DNA from: Campylobacteraceae bacterium
GTDB lineage: Bacteria > Campylobacterota > Campylobacteria > Campylobacterales > Sulfurospirillaceae
Reading direction: 5' to 3'
DNA: 12,653 nucleotides
Assembly (NCBI GenBank): GCA_027011025.1
Contig: JALVAU010000050.1
Span: 1-12,653 of the forward strand
Each line of letters opens with the position of its first letter. Position 1 is the first letter of the stretch. The position numbers were made by a program, and so were the translations under genes. Below are positions 6,878-12,653 of the stretch, piece by piece. The notes beneath the pieces were generated by a model. That model did not search any database and was not told the origin of the DNA. It saw only the letters and a list, made by a program, of their open reading frames with translations.

Positions 6878-7297
6878 ATGAAAGACATGGGTGAACCGCG
6901 TATTAAGATAGTAGCTATGCCAAAAGATACGAATCCTTCCGGAAATATCTTTGGTGGCTGGATAATGTCAAATATAGATATAGCCGGAGCCTTAGCTACT
7001 AGGGATTTGCCTATACAAAATGTAGTAACTGTCAAAGTAAACTCTTTAGAGTTTCGTGAGCCTATATATGTTGGAGATGTGGTTAGTTTTTATGCAAGAA
7101 TTATAAGAGTCGGAGTTACCTCTATAAAAGTTTCTGTAGAAGTGAATGCAGAGAGACTATATGAGGGAACAAGGAGATGTGTACATGTAACAAGTGCAGA
7201 TATCACCTATGTTTCAGTAGGTAGTGATGGCAAAAAAAGAGCCATAGATTGTAGTATAAATTATTTAAATGCACTAGGAATAAAAAATAATGAATAA
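6878..7297 (+). CDS. yciA: Hotdog-fold acyl-CoA thioesterase, YciA family
   Basis: This family hydrolyses acyl-CoA esters to free acid and CoA in the cytoplasm. The 139-residue product contains the acyl-CoA thioesterase pattern AMPKDTNPSGNIFGGWIMSN (13-32) followed by Asp34 in IDIAGA, the position of the known catalytic aspartate of YciA, then VGDVVSFYARI (65-75). It aligns by eye with E. coli YciA over most of its length (AMPADTNxxGDIFGGWLM, VGDVVCCYAR). I chose ATG 6878 because AAAGGGGA (6863-6870) lies 7 bases upstream; an in-frame ATG at 6857 has no ribosome binding site and would add seven non-conserved residues. The stop overlaps the glpD start by 8 bases, implying coupled translation. 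Why a thioesterase belongs in a glycerol operon is not evident. It may protect the CoA pool, serve lipid turnover, or simply ride along. The acyl substrate cannot be read from sequence. Confidence 0.88.
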   Translation: MKDMGEPRIKIVAMPKDTNPSGNIFGGWIMSNIDIAGALATRDLPIQNVVTVKVNSLEFREPIYVGDVVSFYARIIRVGVTSIKVSVEVNAERLYEGTRRCVHVTSADITYVSVGSDGKKRAIDCSINYLNALGIKNNE

Positions 7298-8870
7298 TAA
7301 AAAATTTGATCTGATTATCATTGGTGGCGGTGCTACAGGGGCTGGAGTTGCATTAGATGCAACTCTTAGGGGTTTTAAATGCTTGCTTGTGGAGAAAAAT
7401 GATTTTGCTGAGGGTACAAGTAGTAGAAGTACAAAGCTTGTACACGGTGGTGTTAGATATCTCGAAGCTGCGGTTAAAAAACTAGATAAGAGTCAATTTG
7501 ATTTAGTAAAAGAGGGTCTTAAAGAGAGATACAGACTCTTGAAAAATGCACCTTTTCTAGCACACTCTACCACCTTGGTTACACCACTCTATAAGTGGTA
7601 TGAAATCCCTTATATATATGTTGGGCTTGTGCTGTATGATCTGATTTCAGGCAAGAGAAGACTTGGAAGAAGTCAGATTGTTGGGAAAAATGAAATTATG
7701 AAAATTTTTCCATCTGTCAAAAAAGATGGTCTAAAAGGCGGTGTGAGGTATTTTGATGGTGCTTTCAATGATGCTAGAACAGCGATAGCACTACTTCAGA
7801 GCGCACAGGAAAAGGGTTGTGTTGTACGAAATTATAGTGAAGTTATAGATTTTGAATATAAAGATGAAAAGGTTTCAGGTGTCAAAATAAAAGACAAGAT
7901 AAATGGTGAAACATACAGCGTAGATACAGATTTTGTCATAAATGCAACAGGGGTATTTTGTGATACTATCAGGAGGTTGGATGACAAAAATGTACAAGAT
8001 ATAGTTGAGGCAAGTTCTGGTATCCACATAGTCCTAGATAAAAAATTTCTGCCAAACAGCGAAGGCTTAATGATTCCAAAAACTGAAGATGGGAGAGTTC
8101 TTTTTATGCTTCCTTGGATGGATAAGTGTTTGGTAGGTACAACAGATGAAGAGTCTAAGGCGCAAGATCATCCTAAAGTAGATGAAAAAGATATAGAGTA
8201 TCTTTTGAGGCATATGAGAAAGTATTTTAGTGTTGATATTAAAAAAAGTGATATACTCTCCTCTTGGTGCGGCTTAAGACCTTTGGTTGCTCTTAAGCAT
8301 ACTGATGACACAAAAGAACTTGTAAGAGAACACTATATAGAGAAATCAAAATCAAACTTAATAAGTATAGCAGGAGGAAAATGGACATCATATCGGAAGA
8401 TGGCAGAAGATGTGGTAGATGAAATTTGCAAGCTTAGCAGTAGGAAGAATATACACACTTGTTGCACAAAACATTACAAATTGTTTGGAAATAGAGGAAA
8501 TATAGAAATCTTTAAAGAAAAATTAGGTAATCTAGGGTTAGATTTTGAGGCAAGTGAACATTTGATTGGAACTTATGGGTCTCAAGCAGTAGTCGTTGCG
8601 GATTTTATCAAAAAGTATGGAAGTGATAGAATTCATGAAGATTATCCAGTCTTGGTAGCTGAGATATACTATTGTTTAGAGTATGAGTTCATAAAAGGTC
8701 CGCTTGACTTTTTAGTTCGCCGTATAGGCTTAGGACTTATAGATCTGAATACAGCAAGGGAGTCTTTGGACAAGGTTGTATCTATCTTGCAAGAGTCATT
8801 TGGTTGGAGTGATGAAACATCTAATTCTAAATTAGAGGAGGCATTAAAACTCTTAAACAGGGGGATTTGA
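7290..8870 (+). CDS. glpD: FAD-dependent glycerol-3-phosphate dehydrogenase GlpD (mitochondrial-like type)
   Basis: This enzyme oxidises sn-glycerol 3-phosphate to dihydroxyacetone phosphate at the membrane face and passes electrons to quinone. The 526-residue protein starts with an FAD-binding Rossmann motif IGGGATGAG (11-19) extending to ALDATLRG (the family's first signature). Then come TSSRSTKLVHGGVRYLE (43-59), the second signature GGKWTSYR (362-369), and an alpha-helical C-terminal domain to the end. The stretch PLYKWYEIPYIYVGLVLYDL (99-118) with YFDGAFNDAR (154-163) resembles mitochondrial GPD2/SDP6 enzymes more than E. coli GlpD. No signal peptide is present, as expected for a peripheral membrane flavoprotein. 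The start ATG lies inside the last codons of the thioesterase gene, with AGGAA at 7276-7280. With GlpK it completes conversion of glycerol to a glycolytic intermediate using a respiratory chain. Confidence 0.94.
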   Translation: MNNKKFDLIIIGGGATGAGVALDATLRGFKCLLVEKNDFAEGTSSRSTKLVHGGVRYLEAAVKKLDKSQFDLVKEGLKERYRLLKNAPFLAHSTTLVTPLYKWYEIPYIYVGLVLYDLISGKRRLGRSQIVGKNEIMKIFPSVKKDGLKGGVRYFDGAFNDARTAIALLQSAQEKGCVVRNYSEVIDFEYKDEKVSGVKIKDKINGETYSVDTDFVINATGVFCDTIRRLDDKNVQDIVEASSGIHIVLDKKFLPNSEGLMIPKTEDGRVLFMLPWMDKCLVGTTDEESKAQDHPKVDEKDIEYLLRHMRKYFSVDIKKSDILSSWCGLRPLVALKHTDDTKELVREHYIEKSKSNLISIAGGKWTSYRKMAEDVVDEICKLSSRKNIHTCCTKHYKLFGNRGNIEIFKEKLGNLGLDFEASEHLIGTYGSQAVVVADFIKKYGSDRIHEDYPVLVAEIYYCLEYEFIKGPLDFLVRRIGLGLIDLNTARESLDKVVSILQESFGWSDETSNSKLEEALKLLNRGI

Positions 8871-8956
8871 GACAAATATGTAACTGTTTTGTTATTTAAT
8901 TGTTGTACAATTTCCACCTATGGGTTAAAAACTCAAAAATTTTACTAGGAGAAAGT
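8871..8956 (+). promoter_or_regulatory. Leader of the second ABC operon with small palindrome and possible promoter
   Basis: This 86-base, very AT-rich gap holds an inverted repeat AATTGT-TGT-ACAATT (8898-8912), whose right half contains TACAAT (8906-8911), a reasonable -10 element about 45 bases before the start codon. No good -35 is seen, which is not unusual in Campylobacterota. The ribosome binding site TAGGAGA is at 8946-8951. No intrinsic terminator for glpD is visible. An operator overlapping the promoter is possible but unproven. Confidence 0.35.
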
Positions 8957-10021
8957 ATGAAAAGATTGGCTATATCATCTGTTGCAATAGCAACACTATT
9001 GGCGGGAAGTCTATATGCGGGCAATGGAACGCTTAGACTAATAACTTGGAAAGGATATGCTCCAAAAGCACTTGTTAAAAAGTTTGAAAAAGAGACGGGC
9101 ATAAAGGTAAAAGTAACTTATAGTAATAATGAAGAGATGATTGCAAAGCTTAGAGCTACAAGAGGTGGTGGATTTGATTTAGCACAACCAAGTGTAGATA
9201 GAATCAGTTTTGTACAGAAAAAATTTCATATCTACCATGCGATTGATTATAGTAAAGTAAATACAGACCAAATTACAGCAGCTATGGTTAAAGCTTCTAA
9301 AAAAATCAGTGGAATTGATGGCAAAGTCTATTCTGTTCCATTTATTTATGGAACTACAGGGATGATTGTAAATAAAAAATTAGCTCCAGAAGCCAATGAC
9401 TGGTCTGATCTTTGGAATCCAAAATATGCAGGTAAAATTTCTTATAGATTAAAAAGACCTATCCTTATAGGTGCGGCTTTTGGTATGGGTTATAATCCTT
9501 TTGCACTATATAGTGATAAAGCAGCTTATAAAAAACTTATCGATAAAGTTACAAAAAAACTTATTGAGTCTAAAAAATATGTAAAAACTTACTGGACAAG
9601 CGGAGATACACAAAAAGCTGTTGTCAAAAGTGGTGATGTTTGGGTTGAGTCCGGTTGGGATGCTATAGGTTGGCAAGTTCATGACCAAAATCCAAATATT
9701 GACTTTATTTGTCCAAAAAGTGGAGCACTCGGCTGGATAGATACTTTTGCAATTCCAGCAAAGTCTAAAAACATTGAAGCTGCTTATAAGTGGATAAACT
9801 TTATTTTACAACCTAAAAATGCTGCATATGTTACAAATCAAAGTAGCTATATGACTGTTTCTAAAGATGCTCCAAAATATTTTAATGATAAAATTAAAAC
9901 TGATTTTAAGAGATCATATTCACAAAAAGATATAGATAACATCAAATGGTATGATGCTCTTCCATCAGGATTTGCTGCTATAGAAGCAAAAGCACTAGAC
10001 AAGATAAAAGCTGCACAATAA
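8957..10021 (+). CDS. PotD/PotF-like periplasmic substrate-binding protein of a second ABC importer
   Basis: This is a periplasmic receptor of the spermidine/putrescine-type binding-protein family (354-residue precursor). Residues 1-21 form a signal peptide ending SLYA before GNGTLRL. PotD-like landmarks include TWKGYAPK (30-37), ETGIKVKVTY (46-55), FDLAQPS (73-79), YGTTGMIVNK (131-140), WSDLWNPKYAGK (149-160), VESGWDAIGW (230-239) and GWIDTFAIP (259-267). Trp260 and Asp262 correspond to two ligand-contact residues of E. coli PotD. However, the acidic DDARE segment of PotD is replaced here by RLKRPI (164-169), and the Glu of PotD NWTEY is Gly33. Polyamine binding is therefore doubtful and a neutral or anionic ligand is possible. 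I chose ATG 8957 for its TAGGAGA site and signal peptide; the upstream in-frame TTG has neither. It heads an operon with an ATPase and two permeases. Confidence 0.88.
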   Translation: MKRLAISSVAIATLLAGSLYAGNGTLRLITWKGYAPKALVKKFEKETGIKVKVTYSNNEEMIAKLRATRGGGFDLAQPSVDRISFVQKKFHIYHAIDYSKVNTDQITAAMVKASKKISGIDGKVYSVPFIYGTTGMIVNKKLAPEANDWSDLWNPKYAGKISYRLKRPILIGAAFGMGYNPFALYSDKAAYKKLIDKVTKKLIESKKYVKTYWTSGDTQKAVVKSGDVWVESGWDAIGWQVHDQNPNIDFICPKSGALGWIDTFAIPAKSKNIEAAYKWINFILQPKNAAYVTNQSSYMTVSKDAPKYFNDKIKTDFKRSYSQKDIDNIKWYDALPSGFAAIEAKALDKIKAAQ

Positions 10022-10040
10022 TTTTACAAGCAACTTTACC

Positions 10041-10071
10041 ATACACTAAAGGCTTCAAGCCTTTAGTGTAT
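10041..10071 (+). promoter_or_regulatory. Perfect stem-loop after the PotD-like gene, no U-tract
   Basis: The arms ATACACTAAAGGCTT (10041-10055) and AAGCCTTTAGTGTAT (10057-10071) are perfectly complementary around a single C. The hairpin starts 19 bases after the binding-protein stop and lies about 50 bases before the ATPase start. No T-run follows, so it is unlikely to be a strong intrinsic terminator. It probably protects the 3' end of the binding-protein message or partly attenuates the downstream genes, like the hairpin after glpV. Its right base runs into TATAAT (10071-10076), a perfect -10 hexamer, so a secondary promoter for the ATPase and permeases is also possible. Confidence 0.7.
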
Positions 10072-10120
10072 ATAATAAAGAATTTTGTATTGAATTTTTT
10101 ATTATATAAAGGGGTTGCGA

Positions 10121-11173
10121 ATGAGTAAAATATTAGAGATAAAGAATCTTACTAAAGAGTTCAAAGAGTTTACAGCTGTTAAAAATGTAACTTTTGATGT
10201 TGATGAGGGTGGATTTTTTTCTATCCTTGGACCTTCGGGTTGTGGAAAAACTACCCTTCTTAGGATGATCTCAGGATTTATTAAAGAGAGTAAAGGCGAG
10301 ATATTTATCCGGAATGAATCGATGTCCGGAATTCCACCTGAAAAGAGACCGGTAAATATAGTATTTCAAAGTTTAGCACTCTTTCCCATGATGAATGTAA
10401 GAGAAAATGTTGCTTTTGGATTAAAAAGACAAAAACTAAGTAAATCTGAGATAGATGATAGAGTTTCAGACATGTTATCTCGTGTCAGTCTTCAAGGATT
10501 TGAGAAGAAAAAAGTGACTGAACTCTCAGGAGGACAGAGACAAAGGGTTGCAATAGCAAGAAGCCTTGTTATGAAACCCTCAATTTTACTACTTGATGAG
10601 CCTTTGGGGGCATTGGATAGAAAACTTAGAGAACATATGAAGATTGAGCTGAAACTTCTTCAAAAAGAGCTTGGAACTACATTTATATATATCACCCATG
10701 ATCAATCAGAAGCACTTGTGATGAGTGATAAAGTTGCAGTCATGAACAAAGGAAGATTTGAGCAAATAGATACTCCTAGAAATCTGTACAAAAATCCAAA
10801 AACTGCTTTTGTTGCAGGTTTTGTCGGAGAGAGCAACAGGCTTGAACTAAAACGCAGAGATGGTGATTTTATCACTACAAAAGATGGTTGGAAGCTTGAG
10901 AAAAAGGGATTAGACTTTGATCCTGAAGTTTTATATATCCGTCCAGAAGCATTGATATTGGCTCCAACTGAGGATTTGATCGATATAAGTAGATTTCATG
11001 TTAAGATAAGAACAATTTTATTTGATGGTTCAAATACAAAAGTTTCTGCGATAGAGTCAACAAGTGGAGCTGAGATCTTGATATCTCTTCCTCAAAATGC
11101 AAAATTTGAAAATTTAAAAGAGGGTGACACAGTCGAGGTCGGTATAAATTATGATGATCTAAAATGTTATTAA
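10121..11173 (+). CDS. potA: ABC transporter ATPase, PotA-like
   Basis: This 350-residue ATPase energises the second importer from the cytoplasmic side. All canonical motifs are intact: Walker A GPSGCGKTT (37-45), Q-loop Gln83, signature LSGGQRQRVAIARSL (135-149), Walker B ILLLDEP (155-161, Glu160), D-loop GALD (163-166) and switch His193 in ITHDQ. A C-terminal TOBE domain spans about 240-345, as in PotA/PotG/FbpC-type proteins. It is clearly different from the glycerol ATPase GlpT, whose signature is degenerate. I chose ATG 10121 (MSKILEIKNL) with AAAGGGG 6 bases upstream; a TTG at 10115 would lie next to that site. It follows the binding-protein gene after a hairpin and is followed 9 bases later by a permease. 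The symbol marks the closest familiar family; a polyamine substrate is not established. Confidence 0.88.
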   Translation: MSKILEIKNLTKEFKEFTAVKNVTFDVDEGGFFSILGPSGCGKTTLLRMISGFIKESKGEIFIRNESMSGIPPEKRPVNIVFQSLALFPMMNVRENVAFGLKRQKLSKSEIDDRVSDMLSRVSLQGFEKKKVTELSGGQRQRVAIARSLVMKPSILLLDEPLGALDRKLREHMKIELKLLQKELGTTFIYITHDQSEALVMSDKVAVMNKGRFEQIDTPRNLYKNPKTAFVAGFVGESNRLELKRRDGDFITTKDGWKLEKKGLDFDPEVLYIRPEALILAPTEDLIDISRFHVKIRTILFDGSNTKVSAIESTSGAEILISLPQNAKFENLKEGDTVEVGINYDDLKCY

Positions 11174-11182
11174 GGATATGTA

Positions 11183-12046
11183 ATGGAAAATAAAAAAGGT
11201 TTTAATATAACATTTTATCTTTTGATACTGCCTGTACTCTTGTGGCTTATTGTCTTGATAGTACTACCGCATTTGGATCTGTTGATAAGCTCTTTTCAAG
11301 CAGATAGTGACTCAGGTGCAAAGATCTTTACACTTGAAAACTACACGGCATTTTTTAAATCAAAGATATATTGGTTAACCTTTGTCAATACGGCTGCTTA
11401 TGCTATCGGTATCACAATACTAGCTTTTATAGTTACATTTCCTGTGGCATTTTATCTGACAAAAGTTATATCTAAAAAATACGCTAGTTTTTTGGCTCTC
11501 CTTCTTCTTATACCTTTGTGGGTTGGAGAGCTTGTAACGGTATATGGATGGATGATTCTTTTAGGTGATCACGGTGTCATAAATGAATTTCTTCTGTATA
11601 TCGGTCTAATCGATAAACCTATAAATATGCTTTATACAAACTTTAGTATGTCGATAGGTCTGCTATATATTTCTATGCTTTTTATGGTTGTACCTGTTAT
11701 GTCAACACTTGAGAGTCTAGATGATTCACTTATAGAAGCAGCTAGTGACTTGGGGGCAACAAAATGGACGATTTTTACAAGAATTATCATTCCGTACTCA
11801 ATGCCCGGTATCACCTCGGGCGGAATTATAGTATTTATGCTTGTTATCGGTGATTATGTTGCACCTGATATCTTGGGCGGTAAGAGCTCTCTTTGGTTTA
11901 CGGAGCAGATATACAATGAGTTTCTCTCTACATTTAACTGGGGCGAGGGAGCAGCATTTGGTTTCTTGTTGCTTATGATATCCTCTAGCATTATTTGGTT
12001 GGCATTGAAGCTAACCGGTCAAAAACTTGAAAGGGTAGGATCATGA
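11183..12046 (+). CDS. potB: ABC transporter permease, PotB-like
   Basis: This is the first inner-membrane channel subunit of the second importer (287 residues, about six membrane segments). The first helix (about 10-30) is followed by a periplasmic stretch with FTLENYTAFF (49-58), a common landmark of PotB/PotH permeases. Further hydrophobic segments lie near 68-93, 102-128, 155-175, 212-232 and 257-277. The EAA coupling loop is IEAASDLGATKWTIFTRIII followed by Pro204 (184-204), with the conserved Gly191. AAGGA (11172-11176) overlaps the stop codon of the ATPase gene and lies 6 bases before the ATG. The stop overlaps the next start as ATGA, indicating coupled synthesis of the two permeases. 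The substrate must be inferred from the binding protein and remains open. Confidence 0.88.
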   Translation: MENKKGFNITFYLLILPVLLWLIVLIVLPHLDLLISSFQADSDSGAKIFTLENYTAFFKSKIYWLTFVNTAAYAIGITILAFIVTFPVAFYLTKVISKKYASFLALLLLIPLWVGELVTVYGWMILLGDHGVINEFLLYIGLIDKPINMLYTNFSMSIGLLYISMLFMVVPVMSTLESLDDSLIEAASDLGATKWTIFTRIIIPYSMPGITSGGIIVFMLVIGDYVAPDILGGKSSLWFTEQIYNEFLSTFNWGEGAAFGFLLLMISSSIIWLALKLTGQKLERVGS

Positions 12047-12653
12047 TTCGCTCACTACCAAACTCACCGCTATATAAATATACATACAGATTTTATGTGA
12101 TATGTTTTTTCCTCTTTTTAGTCATGCCTCTTATCGCTATTGCGGTGTTGGCATTTAATGATTCAAACTTTGTGGCCTTACCATGGAAGGGTTTTACGCT
12201 AGATTGGTTTTTTGCCAATACTGATGAAAGAACAGGACTTTTAGCAGATGACGGTCTCATTCAAAGTGTTCTTATAAGTATAAAAACAGCCTTTTATGTT
12301 GCAACTCTCTCTACTGTAGTAGGCATTGCTGCAGCACTTCTTTTTGAGGAAGAAAAGTTTAGGTTTAAGGGGTTATTGTACTTTTTGGCTTTAAGCCCAC
12401 TTGTTATTCCAGGTGTTATCTTAGGTATATCTATACTGCTTTCATCTACGATGGCGGGTAGTTATCTTGAAGAGCATTTTGGCTGGGAAGTTGAGTTTTT
12501 AAGTCCAAGTTTTTGGCTTGTTGTTTTAGGGCAGTTCTCTTTCGGGGCAACTTATGTGATGCTTTTGGTAGGCGCTAGACTTAAAAAATTTGATAGAACT
12601 CTCGAAGAGGCAGCGTTAAGCCTAAAAGCTACAAGATTGCAGTCTATATGGTA
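12043..12653 (+). CDS. potC: ABC transporter permease, PotC-like (cut by window end)
   Basis: This is the second permease subunit, open to the right edge with 203 codons visible and no stop. It begins MIRSLPNSPLYKY, followed by a first membrane helix (about 17-38), then the PotC/PotI landmark WKGFTLDWFF (48-57). More helices lie near 78-99, 109-133 and 157-180. The EAA coupling loop begins LEEAALSLKATRLQSIW at the very end (about 187-203), so roughly the last quarter of a normal 260-270-residue protein is missing. The region after the WKGFTLDWFF motif carries a short acidic insertion (about DERTGLLADDG) that looks longer than in E. coli PotC. The ATG overlaps the upstream stop (ATGA), with AAAGGG at 12030-12035. 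It would form a heterodimer with the preceding permease. Confidence 0.87.
   Translation, partial: MIRSLPNSPLYKYTYRFYVICFFLFLVMPLIAIAVLAFNDSNFVALPWKGFTLDWFFANTDERTGLLADDGLIQSVLISIKTAFYVATLSTVVGIAAALLFEEEKFRFKGLLYFLALSPLVIPGVILGISILLSSTMAGSYLEEHFGWEVEFLSPSFWLVVLGQFSFGATYVMLLVGARLKKFDRTLEEAALSLKATRLQSIW

Noticed and set aside
8957-12653. Labelling the second importer a spermidine/putrescine transporter
   Set aside because: Family resemblance is clear, but key polyamine-binding acidic residues appear to be missing in the receptor, so the substrate is left open.
1-12653. CRISPR array, tRNA, rRNA or intact insertion sequence
   Set aside because: No regularly spaced repeats, cloverleaf-like sequence, rRNA segment or transposase gene was seen; gaps between genes are all shorter than about 120 bases.

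Overview
The window is AT-rich and all its genes lie on the + strand in tightly packed, often overlapping order. No tRNA, rRNA, CRISPR or intact transposon is visible, and no gap exceeds about 120 bases. Base composition, strong AAGGAG-type ribosome binding sites and protein style suggest a low-GC proteobacterium. Campylobacterota (Sulfurimonas/Arcobacter-like) is my best guess, but no marker gene here proves it.

Region 1 (1-6515) is a glycerol uptake and phosphorylation operon of the rhizobial glpSTPQUV type. It holds the tail of one ABC ATPase (glpS), a second ATPase (glpT), two permeases (glpP, glpQ), a small DUF2160 membrane protein (glpU), a large periplasmic binding protein (glpV) and glycerol kinase (glpK). 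Glycerol would be captured in the periplasm by GlpV, imported by the GlpPQ/GlpST pump and trapped as glycerol 3-phosphate by GlpK. No GlpF channel, GlpT-type antiporter or transcriptional regulator is in the window.

Region 2 (6516-8870) begins with an 80-residue membrane protein resembling DUF4282, directly abutting glpK. A short gap follows, with an 11-bp inverted repeat and a less AT-rich patch that may be a mobile-element scar. Then come a YciA-type acyl-CoA thioesterase and, overlapping it by 8 bases, an FAD-dependent glycerol-3-phosphate dehydrogenase. This GlpD looks closer to the mitochondrial type than to E. coli GlpD. It would oxidise glycerol 3-phosphate to dihydroxyacetone phosphate and pass electrons to quinone, completing the route into glycolysis/gluconeogenesis.

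Region 3 (8957-end) is a second ABC importer laid out like potD-potA-potB-potC: binding protein, ATPase with canonical motifs, and two permeases, the last cut by the window edge. The binding protein has the PotD/PotF fold pattern but seems to lack acidic residues that PotD uses to grip polyamines, so its substrate is uncertain.

The most striking non-coding structures are two long perfect hairpins (16-bp and 15-bp arms with a single central base). Each lies just after one of the two binding-protein genes and before the next gene, and neither has a U-tract. This placement suggests mRNA-end stabilisation or partial attenuation that keeps binding-protein levels above those of the downstream genes. 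I see no clearly new multi-gene system. The unusual points are the degenerate ABC signature in GlpT, the mitochondrial-like GlpD, the loss of the fructose-bisphosphate contact in GlpK, the embedded thioesterase and DUF4282 genes, and the orphan second importer.
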